A stretch of DNA of 56,849 bases from Bacillota bacterium (GTDB taxonomy: Bacteria; Bacillota; Sulfobacillia; JAJZYS01; JAILZS01), in assembly GCA_023512375.1 (NCBI GenBank), contig JAILZS010000013.1, positions 1 to 56,849 of the forward strand, given 5' to 3'. The notes under the pieces were generated by a model that was given only the letters and a program-made list of their open reading frames with translations, did no database searches and had not been told where the DNA came from. Both the position numbers and the translations under genes were made by a program. This document shows positions 34,375-42,196 of this stretch, piece after piece (the first letter of the stretch is position 1; every line of letters begins with the position of its first letter).

Positions 34375-34424
34375 CGCACGCTCGCACCCGCCTGCGGGGC
34401 ATCCTAAGGGCGGGGGGTGGAAGC

Positions 34425-35333
34425 GTGCGCAGCCTGTGGCGCGGCGTCCTCTCCTTCGGACTGGTAAGCGTCCCCGTGCGCCTGTACGCGGCCACCGAGT
34501 CACGCGACGTGCGCCTCAGGTACCTGCACGCGCCGTGCGCCGCTCCCGTACAGTACCGCAAGACGTGCAGCCGGTGCGGGCGGGAGGTGGGGCCCGATGA
34601 GTTGGCCCTAGGGTACGAGTCCGCCCCCGACACGTTCGTCCTCCTGGAGGAGGAGGAGCTGTCCGGACTGCCGACCGGGCCGGAGCACGCGGTGGAGATC
34701 GAGCGTTTCGTCCCGCTCCACAGCGTCGACCCCATCTTCCTGGCCAAGGCGTACTACCTGGAACCCCTGCCGGGGGGCCACAAGGCGTACCAGCTCCTGC
34801 ACCGGGCCATGACCGAGGAGGGGCGCGCGGCGGTGGTGCGCATCTCGCTGCGGCGGCGGGAACGCTGGGCCTTGGTGCGGGCGGGCGAGGCGTCCGTGCT
34901 CCACCTGGAGACGTTGCTCGACGCCGACGAGGTGCGGCCTGCGGCGGACATCCAGGTGGGCGAACCCGTCGCCCTGCGCCCGGGAGAGCTGGAGCTGGCG
35001 CGCGACCTGGTGCGCGCCCTGGCCGCGCCCTTCCGGCCCGAGACCCAGCCCGACCGCTACCGCGCCGCCCTTGCCGCCCTCATCGAACGCAAGGTGGCGG
35101 CGGGAAAGGCGGTGGAGAGCCGCCCGCCGGCCGAGGCCGGGCGCGTGGTCGACCTCATGGAGGCGCTGAGGGCGTCGGTACGGCGGGCGACGGCCGAGGG
35201 GCCCGGGGAGCCGGAGCCCGAGGGGGAGCCGGTCGCCGCATCCCCGCCTGGGGGGAGGGGCCGTCACCATGCCGACGACGCCCCGCCGGCCCCTCGCACC
35301 CATGCTGGCGCGCGAGGCGGTCGAGGCGTTTGA
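34425..35333 (+). CDS. ku: DNA end-binding protein Ku
   Basis: A 302-residue bacterial Ku, forming a ring on broken DNA ends and recruiting LigD for non-homologous end joining. The start RSLWRGVLSFGLVSVPVRLY, YRKTCSRCGREV (with CxxC), the HSVDPIFLAKAYYLEP strand and the helical C-terminus (ELELARDLVRALAAPF) are characteristic. The GTG has a G-rich ribosome site. A basic/Gly/Pro tail of ~60 residues extends beyond the core, and its last 65 bases overlap the ligase gene. It heads a Ku-ligase-polymerase operon. Confidence 0.95.
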   Translation: MRSLWRGVLSFGLVSVPVRLYAATESRDVRLRYLHAPCAAPVQYRKTCSRCGREVGPDELALGYESAPDTFVLLEEEELSGLPTGPEHAVEIERFVPLHSVDPIFLAKAYYLEPLPGGHKAYQLLHRAMTEEGRAAVVRISLRRRERWALVRAGEASVLHLETLLDADEVRPAADIQVGEPVALRPGELELARDLVRALAAPFRPETQPDRYRAALAALIERKVAAGKAVESRPPAEAGRVVDLMEALRASVRRATAEGPGEPEPEGEPVAASPPGGRGRHHADDAPPAPRTHAGARGGRGV

Positions 35334-36138
35334 CGACCCGGGGTTCCTGTTCGAGATCAAGTGGGACGGCTATCGGGCCCTGGCCGAACGTGCTCCCGAC
35401 GGTCGCCTGCATCTGTGGAGCCGCACCGGGCGCGACCTCTCCCCTCGCTTCCCCGCCCTGGCCGAGGCGTTGCGCCAGGAGATCGTCCACCCCTGCCTTC
35501 TGGACGGCGAGATCGTCGCCCTGGCCGAGGGCGCGAGCGACATCCGCCGCCTGCAACGGCGCCAGGAGCCGATCGTCTACGTCGTCTTCGACCTGTTGCG
35601 CTGGCGGACGGAGGATCTCTTGCCGCTCCCGCTGCGCGAACGCCGCGCCCGCCTCGCCGACCGGGTGGGGGGGAGCGACCGGCTCGTCCGCTCCGAGGGC
35701 GTGGTGGGCGCGGGCGTGTCCTACTTCCGCGCCGTCCGCGCCGCCGGCCTGGAGGGGATGATGGCCAAGGCGCTCCGCAGCCCCTACCTTCCCGGGGTGC
35801 GGTCCGACGCCTGGCGCAAGGTCCTCAACCTGCGCGAGGGGACATTCGCCGTGGTGGCGGCGGAGCCCGGTCCGGCCGACGGCGTGGCCGCCGTCTGGGT
35901 GGCCGACGTGGACGGACGGCCGGTGGCCCGGATCGCCGGCCTGCCGCCCGCGGCAGCGCGGCGCGTGCGCGCCCGTGCCGCGGGCCATGTCCTCGCCCCT
36001 GGCGGCAGCAGGCGACCGGCGCTGGCCGTCGCCCCCGGCCTCTCCTGCCGCGTGCGCTACCGCTCCGTCCTCCCCGGCGGCAAGCTTCGCCACCCCTTGT
36101 TCGCCGGCCTGGTGGCCGAGGGGGAGGACGGGGTCTAG
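35269..36138 (+). CDS. ligD: LigD-type ATP-dependent DNA ligase (separate polypeptide)
   Basis: A 289-residue ligase corresponding to the Lig domain of LigD. Nucleotidyltransferase motif I is EIKWDGYRA with Lys31 as the adenylated residue; LLDGEIVAL and EGMMAKAL are motifs III and IV. The OB-fold domain ends with CRVRYRSVLPGGKLRHPLF. No polymerase or phosphoesterase domain is fused. It overlaps the end of ku by 65 bases, and a strong ribosome site (GGGGGGAGGGG) lies within ku at the right distance, so the ATG is reliable. It seals ends held by Ku. Confidence 0.93.
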   Translation: MPTTPRRPLAPMLAREAVEAFDDPGFLFEIKWDGYRALAERAPDGRLHLWSRTGRDLSPRFPALAEALRQEIVHPCLLDGEIVALAEGASDIRRLQRRQEPIVYVVFDLLRWRTEDLLPLPLRERRARLADRVGGSDRLVRSEGVVGAGVSYFRAVRAAGLEGMMAKALRSPYLPGVRSDAWRKVLNLREGTFAVVAAEPGPADGVAAVWVADVDGRPVARIAGLPPAAARRVRARAAGHVLAPGGSRRPALAVAPGLSCRVRYRSVLPGGKLRHPLFAGLVAEGEDGV

Positions 36139-36139
36139 G

Positions 36140-37108
36140 ATGGACGCGGCCCAAGCGGTGGAGTGGGCCCAGGCGCGGGCCGAGGCCCTGGTCGGCGCTC
36201 TCGCGGGGCGCGACCGCGCCGTACTCGAGGTGGACGGGCGAGAGGTGCGCCTCACCCACCTGGGCCGTTCCCTCTTCCCCGCCGGGGAGACCAAGCTCGA
36301 CCTCCTGCGCTACCTCCTGTCCGTGGCCCCCGTCCTCCTGTCCCACCTGGCCGACCGCCCGCTCACGCTCGTGCGCTCCCCGGACGGTACGCCGTCCACC
36401 GCCTTCTTTCAGAAGAACCCGCCCCCGGGTGCCCCGACGTGGCTGGCCACGGCGGCGGTCGAAGGGGGCCGCCAGCTCCTCGCCCGCACGTCGGCCGATC
36501 TCGCCCTGTTCGCCCAGTGGGCCGCGGTCGAGCTCCACGTACCCCCCGCCCGCCTGCGGCAGGGCGACCTCGTCCCGGACCAGCTGGTCGTCGACCTCGA
36601 TCCCATGCCGCCGGCCGCCTGGCCGGAGGTGCGGCGGGCGGCGCGCGGCGTGCGCCGCCTCATGGAGGCGGCGGGTGTGCGTTCCTTCCCCAAGCTGAGC
36701 GGCGCCACCGGCCTGCACGTCTACGTGCCCGTGGTCGCCGGCCCCGCGGACCCGCCCACCGCCCGCGTCGCCGCGGGCCTGGGGAGGCTTTTGGCCGCGG
36801 CCGCCCCCGATCTGTATACGGTCGTTCGGGCGGTCGCCCGCCGCCGCGGAGTCTACGTGGACGCGGGGCAGAACGGCCGCGGCCGCACCCTCGCGGCGCC
36901 CTACAGCGTGCGCCTCGGCGACGCCCCGCGCGTCTCCACCCCCCTCGACTGGGACGAGGTGGACGAGGCCCACCCCGACGCCCACACCATCCACACGGTG
37001 CCCGAGCGCCTGGTGCGGCGCGGCGACCTGTTCGCAGCCGCCCTCGGCCCGCCCCAGCCGCTGGCCGCCCTGGCGGAGCTGGCCGCGCCCTGGCTGGACC
37101 GGCGGTGA
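36140..37108 (+). CDS. LigD-type primase-polymerase (separate polypeptide)
   Basis: A 322-residue archaeo-eukaryotic-primase-like polymerase equal to the Pol domain of LigD, which fills or adds nucleotides at joined ends. Catalytic residues: Asp152 and Asp154 in VVDLDP, His193 in SGATGLHVYVP, and the third Asp in VYVDAGQNGRG. ELHVPPAR and PYSVRLGDAP are also family-like. The ATG is one base after the ligase stop. The three genes form a full minimal NHEJ set without the 3'-phosphoesterase domain. Confidence 0.92.
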   Translation: MDAAQAVEWAQARAEALVGALAGRDRAVLEVDGREVRLTHLGRSLFPAGETKLDLLRYLLSVAPVLLSHLADRPLTLVRSPDGTPSTAFFQKNPPPGAPTWLATAAVEGGRQLLARTSADLALFAQWAAVELHVPPARLRQGDLVPDQLVVDLDPMPPAAWPEVRRAARGVRRLMEAAGVRSFPKLSGATGLHVYVPVVAGPADPPTARVAAGLGRLLAAAAPDLYTVVRAVARRRGVYVDAGQNGRGRTLAAPYSVRLGDAPRVSTPLDWDEVDEAHPDAHTIHTVPERLVRRGDLFAAALGPPQPLAALAELAAPWLDRR

Positions 37109-37197
37109 GGCGCCCGCGCCGCCTTGCGGCGGTGTAGACTCAGGCCAAGGCGGCGTTCCCCGCCCGCCCGAGTCGAGCCTGGACATGGGGGATGGGC

Positions 37198-37521
37198 ATG
37201 GCCCGCATCCGACGCATCTTCCTGTATCCCGAGGCTTCGCAGGTGCTCGCCACCCTGCTGCCGGAATTGGACTCCCACATCCTCGCCCCGCACCAGCTCT
37301 TGGCCGTCACGTTCCCCACCGACGAGGTGGAGGAGTCGGGCTTCGGCCTGTGGGTGCCGGCGCCGGAGATGCAGAGCCGCCACGGCGCCGGCCGCGCCGA
37401 GGGCGGGCGCGTGCTTCTCCCCTGGCGCTTTGTGGCCACGATGTACGAGTACGACGACCCCGATGTGACCACGGACCGCCACCACCCGATCGGCTTCAGC
37501 CGGGCGGAGCGCGTCGGTTAA
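37198..37521 (+). CDS. Hypothetical protein
   Basis: A 107-residue soluble protein that I do not recognise. It has a beta-rich appearance with FLYPEASQVLATLLPELDSH, LLAVTFPTDEVEESGFGLWV and FVATMYEYDDPDV. No membrane segment or known motif. ATG 37198 is preferred over the ATG two codons earlier because GGGGGA lies five bases upstream. It follows the NHEJ operon by 89 bases and precedes the Pat-like gene by 55 bases, on the same strand. Confidence 0.6.
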   Translation: MARIRRIFLYPEASQVLATLLPELDSHILAPHQLLAVTFPTDEVEESGFGLWVPAPEMQSRHGAGRAEGGRVLLPWRFVATMYEYDDPDVTTDRHHPIGFSRAERVG

Positions 37522-37576
37522 GTCTCCTCGGCCGGTCGCCCGGCGGAGGGGAGCCGCCCCGTGCGGAGGTGGTCGG

Positions 37577-40300
37577 TTGTCCGCCCGCGTCGATCCGCCC
37601 GTCTCCCAGGAGGCGCCCGAGCGCGGCCGCGTGCTCCTGCGCGACGGCCGCGCCGCCGCCCTTGCGCCCCTGGGCGGCGCTGACCTGGCATCCCTGGAGC
37701 GCCTGCTCGCCCGCCTCGCCTCCCCCGAGCTGGCCGCCCGCCTGCGCTCGCTCGCGCCGAAGACGCCGTCCGGCGCCCCGGCCTTCGACCCGGCCACGCG
37801 CGTCACCCTGGGCGTCTGGGGCGGCAGCGGCCCCGACCGCTCCCTCCTCGCCGTGGGCGGCTACGCGCGGCAGGAGAACGGCCCTCGGGCCGAGGTCGCC
37901 CTGGCCGTGGATGACGCCGTTCGCGGCCTGGGGCTGGGAACGCTCCTGCTGGAACGCCTCACCTGGATCGCCTCCGGTGCCGGCATCGACCGCCTGTGGG
38001 CCTGGATCGGCCCGGGCGGCGAGGCGGTCCGCGCCGTCGTGCGGGAGAGCGGCCTTCCCTTCACCGAGCGTCCGGCCGGGGCGGGCGTCGAGGTGGAGAT
38101 CCTCACCGCCCCCACGGACGAGGGCGTGCGCCGCGCCGAGGAGCGCGACCGCGTCGCCACCGTGGCCTCCCTCGTGCCGCTCTTGCGCCCCCGCCGGGTG
38201 GCGGTGGTGGGCGCCTCCGAGCGGCCGGGAGGCATCGGGCGCCGCCTGCTCGACAACGTCCTGGCGCACGGCTTCCGAGGAGAGGTGTGGCCGGTCCACC
38301 CCCACGCCGAACGCATCGCCGGCTGCCGGGCCTACCCCTCGTTCGACGCGCTGCCGGCCGCCCCCGACCTCGTCGTGGTGGCGGTACCGGCATCGGCCGT
38401 CGAGACGGTGGTGGACGAGGCCGGCCGGGCGGGGGCGCGGGCCTTGGTGGTGATCACGGCCGGCTACGCCGAGGTGGGCCCGGCCGGGCGCGAACGTCAG
38501 CGCGCCCTCCTGGAGCGGGCCCGCGGCTGGGGCATGCGCCTTCTCGGCCCCAACTGCCTGGGGGTGATCAACACCGCGCCCGACGTGCGCTTGGACGCCG
38601 TCTTCGCCCCCGTGGACCCCGCGCCCGGGCCGGTGGCCGTGGGCTCGCAGAGCGGCGCGCTGGGGGCGGCGCTGCTCGACTACGCGCGCGAGCAGGGCAT
38701 CGGCGTCTCCTCGTTCGTCAGCCTGGGCAACAAGGCGGACGTGTCGGGCAACGACCTGCTCCAGTACTGGGAGGCCGACCCGGATACGCGGGTCATCGTC
38801 CTCTACCTGGAGTCGTTCGGCAATCCGCGCCGCTTCGGGCGCCTGGCGCGGCGGGTGGGAAGGGCCAAGCCCGTCCTGGTCGTCAAGGCGGGGCGCAGCC
38901 CGGCCGGGTCGCGCGCGGCAGGCTCCCATACCGCCGCCCTGGCGGCGAGCGAGACCGCCGTCGACGCCCTGTTCCGACAGGCCGGTGTGGTGCGCGCGGA
39001 CACCCTGGAGGAGCTGTTCGACGTGGCCGCCCTGCTCGGGCGCCAGCCCCTTCCCCCGGGGCCCCGCGTGGCGGTGGTGACCAACGCCGGCGGCCCGGCC
39101 ATCCTGGCCGCGGACGCCCTGGCCGCCGCCGGCCTGGAGCTCGCTCCCCCGGACGAGGCCACGACCGCTGCCTTGCGATCCCTCTTGCCGCCCGAGGCGA
39201 GCACGCTCAACCCGGTGGACATGATCGCCTCCGCGTCCGCCTCCACGTACGCCGCGGTGGTTCGCACCCTGCGGGACGCCGGGGCCTGCGACGCCGCGCT
39301 GGCCATCTTCGTGCCGGCGGGCGGGGCGAGCGCGGCCGAGGTGTACGCCGCCCTCGAGGAGGTAGCCCAAGACGCCCCCGTCCCGGGCGCCTCCCCCATT
39401 CCTCTCCTCGCCTGCTTCATGCAGACCGAGCCGCCGCCCCGGGGGAGCATCCCCGTCTACCGCTTCCCGGAGTCGGCTGCCCGAGCCCTGGGCGCGGCCT
39501 GGCGGTACGCTCGCTGGCGCCGGGAGCCGCCGGGCGAGCTCGTCGACCTGGTCGGGACCGACATCGCGCGCGGCCGCTCCCTGTGCCGGCAGGCGCTCGC
39601 GGCCGGGCGCCACTGGCTCGACCCCGCCGCCTGCCAGGACCTGTTGGAGGCGTTCGGCATCCGCGCCCTTCCCCTGCGCACGGCGCCGGACGTGGACGGC
39701 GCGGTCGAGGCGGCTCGCGCCGTCGGCTACCCGGTGGCGGTGAAGATGGTCTCCGACACGCTGGTGCACAAGACGGAGTGGGGGGGTGTCCGCCTGGGCC
39801 TCACCGGCGATGACGCCGTACGCGCCGCCTGCCAGGGGATCGCCGACGCCTTGGCGGCGGCGGGACGCGCGGGCGATCTCAGGGGGTTCGCCGTCCAGGC
39901 CATGGCCCCGCCCGGAATGGAGCTCATGGCGGGAAGCGTCGCCGACCCCCTCTTCGGTCCCCTGGTGGCCTTCGGCCTGGGCGGGGTGGACGTGGAGGCC
40001 GCGGCGGACGTGGTCTTCCGCATCGCCCCCCTCACCGACCGCGACGCCCGCGCCATGGTGGAGGGCATCCGCGCCCGCCGCCGCCTGGACGGGACGCGGG
40101 GCCGTCCGGGTGTGGACCGCGACGGCCTGGTCGACCTCCTCCTGCGGCTGTCGCGCCTGGTGGAGGAGCTCCCCGAGGTGGCGGAGGTCGATCTCAACCC
40201 GGTGGTGGCCGGTCCGCCCGGAAACGGGGTGTGGGTGGTCGACGCTCGCGTGCGGGTGGGGATGCCGGCGCCTACAGGGGAAGCCCGTAGCGCGCCTTGA
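37577..40300 (+). CDS. GNAT-ADP-forming acyl-CoA synthetase fusion (Pat-like protein acetyltransferase)
   Basis: A 907-residue fusion. Residues ~15-180 form a GNAT acetyltransferase with the acetyl-CoA loop VRGLGLGTLL (115-124). Residues ~195-660 are the CoA-binding and ligase part of ADP-forming acyl-CoA synthetases (VVGASERPGGIGR, LLGPNCLGV, SQSGALGAA). They include the phospho-histidine region AGSHTAALA with His451. Residues ~670-895 are an ATP-grasp domain (YPVAVKMVSDTLVHKTEWGG). The layout resembles Pat protein lysine acetyltransferases, which acetylate acyl-CoA synthetases. GNAT is N-terminal as in the Streptomyces enzyme. The His is retained, so acyl-CoA synthetase activity is also possible. 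TTG start with GGAGGT six bases upstream. Confidence 0.88.
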   Translation: MSARVDPPVSQEAPERGRVLLRDGRAAALAPLGGADLASLERLLARLASPELAARLRSLAPKTPSGAPAFDPATRVTLGVWGGSGPDRSLLAVGGYARQENGPRAEVALAVDDAVRGLGLGTLLLERLTWIASGAGIDRLWAWIGPGGEAVRAVVRESGLPFTERPAGAGVEVEILTAPTDEGVRRAEERDRVATVASLVPLLRPRRVAVVGASERPGGIGRRLLDNVLAHGFRGEVWPVHPHAERIAGCRAYPSFDALPAAPDLVVVAVPASAVETVVDEAGRAGARALVVITAGYAEVGPAGRERQRALLERARGWGMRLLGPNCLGVINTAPDVRLDAVFAPVDPAPGPVAVGSQSGALGAALLDYAREQGIGVSSFVSLGNKADVSGNDLLQYWEADPDTRVIVLYLESFGNPRRFGRLARRVGRAKPVLVVKAGRSPAGSRAAGSHTAALAASETAVDALFRQAGVVRADTLEELFDVAALLGRQPLPPGPRVAVVTNAGGPAILAADALAAAGLELAPPDEATTAALRSLLPPEASTLNPVDMIASASASTYAAVVRTLRDAGACDAALAIFVPAGGASAAEVYAALEEVAQDAPVPGASPIPLLACFMQTEPPPRGSIPVYRFPESAARALGAAWRYARWRREPPGELVDLVGTDIARGRSLCRQALAAGRHWLDPAACQDLLEAFGIRALPLRTAPDVDGAVEAARAVGYPVAVKMVSDTLVHKTEWGGVRLGLTGDDAVRAACQGIADALAAAGRAGDLRGFAVQAMAPPGMELMAGSVADPLFGPLVAFGLGGVDVEAAADVVFRIAPLTDRDARAMVEGIRARRRLDGTRGRPGVDRDGLVDLLLRLSRLVEELPEVAEVDLNPVVAGPPGNGVWVVDARVRVGMPAPTGEARSAP

Positions 40301-40988
40301 TGCCGGCGAGGAGGGCGCCGTACACCAGGGCGGGCAGCATGTTGGCCACCCTCAGGCGCGTCCCGAGCAGCACGTTGAGCCCGATGCCGACCACGAGGAG
40401 GCCCCCGGGGCGCGTCATGCCGTCGACGACCGGGGCCGACAGGACGGAGGCGAGGGCCGAGGCCCCCAGGGCGATGCCGCCCTCGTAGAGCCACACGGGC
40501 ACGGCCGCAACCACCACCCCCCAACCGAAGCTGGAGGCGAGGAAGAGGGCGGTCACCCCGTCCAGCAGGCTCTTGGCGAACAAGAGGCCTCCCTGGCCCC
40601 GGAGGCCGCTGTCCAGCGCGCCCACCACGGCCATGGGTCCGACGCAGAAGATGAGGGTGGCCAGGACTAGCCCCTGCACGAACCCTCCCCCACCCCCCAC
40701 GCGCTCCCGCAGGCGCTCCGCCCCCCGCTCCATGCGTTCCTCCAAGGCGAGGAGGTGCCCCGTCGCCCCGCCCAGCACCATGGAGGCTACCAGGAGAAGC
40801 GGGTCCGGCCCGCGCCCGGCGAGCACCATGTCCAGGCCGATCGCCACCACGGCCAGGGCCACGGCTTGCAACACGGCCTCGCGGGCGGCGTCGGACAGGC
40901 CGCGCAGGCCCAGGGCGCCTACACCCGCCCCCGCCACCACCGCCAGGCCGTTGACGGCCGGCGCCACCTCCCCCGACCAGGGCGCCAC
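40272..40988 (-). CDS. DUF554 family membrane protein
   Basis: A 238-residue membrane protein of the DUF554 (YdfK-like) family, with six or seven helices. The AVNGLAVVAGAGVGAL start matches the family 'GTLVNALAVilGgllG' pattern, followed by FCVGPMAVVGALDSG and LDGVTALFLASSFGWGV, which are highly conserved in it. Function unknown (putative transporter). GTG 40988 is used; a GTG seven codons later (40967) would match the family N-terminus better, but neither has an ideal ribosome site. It follows the EIIA gene by five bases and overlaps the end of the convergent Pat-like gene by 29 bases. Confidence 0.85.
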   Translation of the reverse strand: MAPWSGEVAPAVNGLAVVAGAGVGALGLRGLSDAAREAVLQAVALAVVAIGLDMVLAGRGPDPLLLVASMVLGGATGHLLALEERMERGAERLRERVGGGGGFVQGLVLATLIFCVGPMAVVGALDSGLRGQGGLLFAKSLLDGVTALFLASSFGWGVVVAAVPVWLYEGGIALGASALASVLSAPVVDGMTRPGGLLVVGIGLNVLLGTRLRVANMLPALVYGALLAGIKARYGLPL

Positions 40989-40993
40989 GGCGG

Positions 40994-41422
40994 TCAGTGC
41001 CGCCCCTCGGCGGCGGGCGGCCAGCGCCCCGCCACCGGCACGTGGACCACGCCCTCCCGCCCCGCCCGCCGCACCTGGGTGGCGAGGCGAGCCAAGGGAA
41101 GCGAGCCGCGCTGGGTGAGGGCGGCGAGGACCATGGCCAGGTTGAGGCCGGCCACCACCTCCACCGGCCAACGCGCCTCCGCCGCCGCGGCCGCCGCCGC
41201 CTCCTCGGGGCTGCCGCCGTACAGGTCGACGAGGACCAGCACCCCCGCCGGGCCCGCCACCTCGGCCACGGCGCGGGCCACGTCGGCGCGAAGGGCGGCG
41301 GGCGGCGTGTCGGGCCCGAGTTCCACGGCGCGTACCGCCTCCTGGGGCCCCAAGAGCATCTCGGCGGCACGCCGGTGGGACGCTGCCAGATCCCCGTGGC
41401 TCACCAGCACAAGGCCGATCAC
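40994..41422 (-). CDS. Mannose-type PTS EIIA domain protein
   Basis: A 142-residue single-domain protein of the mannose-family EIIA fold. His9 in LVSHGDLA is the phosphorylatable residue. LVLVDLYGGSPEE and VVAGLNLAMVLAAL correspond to the family's 'DLfGGSP' and 'GvNLPM' motifs; the Pro of NLPM is Ala here. No EIIB/C/D genes are present, so it may be a regulatory or DhaM-like phosphate acceptor rather than a sugar transporter part. GTG start with GGAGGT six bases upstream. It is followed by the DUF554 gene. Confidence 0.85.
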   Translation of the reverse strand: MIGLVLVSHGDLAASHRRAAEMLLGPQEAVRAVELGPDTPPAALRADVARAVAEVAGPAGVLVLVDLYGGSPEEAAAAAAAEARWPVEVVAGLNLAMVLAALTQRGSLPLARLATQVRRAGREGVVHVPVAGRWPPAAEGRH

Positions 41423-41494
41423 GGCCCCACCTCCCCACCGTAACGCTCACCGGCGAACCGTAGCCGACGCCGGTGCAGTCGACGACGCCACGCC

Positions 41495-42196
41495 CTACGG
41501 CGCCGGCCCCAGCTGGGAGATGGCCCAGTCGGGGGTGCCCACGCCGCCGCTCTGGTCCTGGACGGCGACGGTGCCGCTCGTCGTCTCCACCCGCCCCCCG
41601 GCCAGCGTGAAGGCGACGGTGACCCGGAACAGGCGCGTGAAGTTGCCGGCCCCCTCGAACCCCAGGGCGACAAGGTGCACCCCCCGCACGGCGGCGTAGG
41701 TGCGGGCGAAGGCATCGGGGGTGACCTGGGAGGTGAGCGACGGCGCCAGGAGGGCGTAGGCCGCCGCCGTCCGACCCTCGGCCAGGTCGGCGTAGAACTC
41801 GACGACCGTGGCGGCGCCCGGGTAGGTGGAGACGGAGGGCGGGGGCGGCGCGGTCCCGCTTCCCGTCTGCCCACCGCCCGCCCCGCCCGCGCCCCCGGCG
41901 GGAGGCGTAGAACCGCCGCTGCCGCCGGACGGCCCCGGGGAGGGGGTGGAGGCGCCGCCCGCCTTGCCTCCCCCCGCCTTGCCCCGCTGCCCCCCTGCCA
42001 CCGCGGGCGCGCCGCCCCCGGCCCGCGGCCGCGGCGCCGGCGGGCGGCGGGAGGGCACGGCCACCGGGGCCGCCGCCAGGCCCAGCGCGCGCTCCACCCG
42101 GTGGCGCATGACGACGGTGGCCAAGAGCGCCAGCGCGACCAGAAGGACGAACAGCCGCCGCCACCGCACCTCGTAGCGCCTCCGCCTGTGCCTCAA
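41495..42196 (-). CDS. Membrane-anchored protein with Gly/Pro linker and small C-terminal domain
   Basis: A 233-residue protein. Residues 1-12 are very basic, one membrane helix spans about 13-30, and residues ~45-120 are a Gly/Ala/Pro/Ser-rich spacer. The last ~110 residues form a compact alpha+beta domain (VEFYADLAEGRTAAAYALLA ... LFRVTVAFTLAGGRVETTSG) resembling NTF2/SnoaL-like extracytoplasmic domains. It would stand outside the membrane, N-terminus in. The TTG start overlaps the stop of the surface protein gene (TTGA), so the two are coupled and may act together at the cell surface. Confidence 0.65.
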   Translation of the reverse strand: MRHRRRRYEVRWRRLFVLLVALALLATVVMRHRVERALGLAAAPVAVPSRRPPAPRPRAGGGAPAVAGGQRGKAGGGKAGGASTPSPGPSGGSGGSTPPAGGAGGAGGGQTGSGTAPPPPSVSTYPGAATVVEFYADLAEGRTAAAYALLAPSLTSQVTPDAFARTYAAVRGVHLVALGFEGAGNFTRLFRVTVAFTLAGGRVETTSGTVAVQDQSGGVGTPDWAISQLGPAP

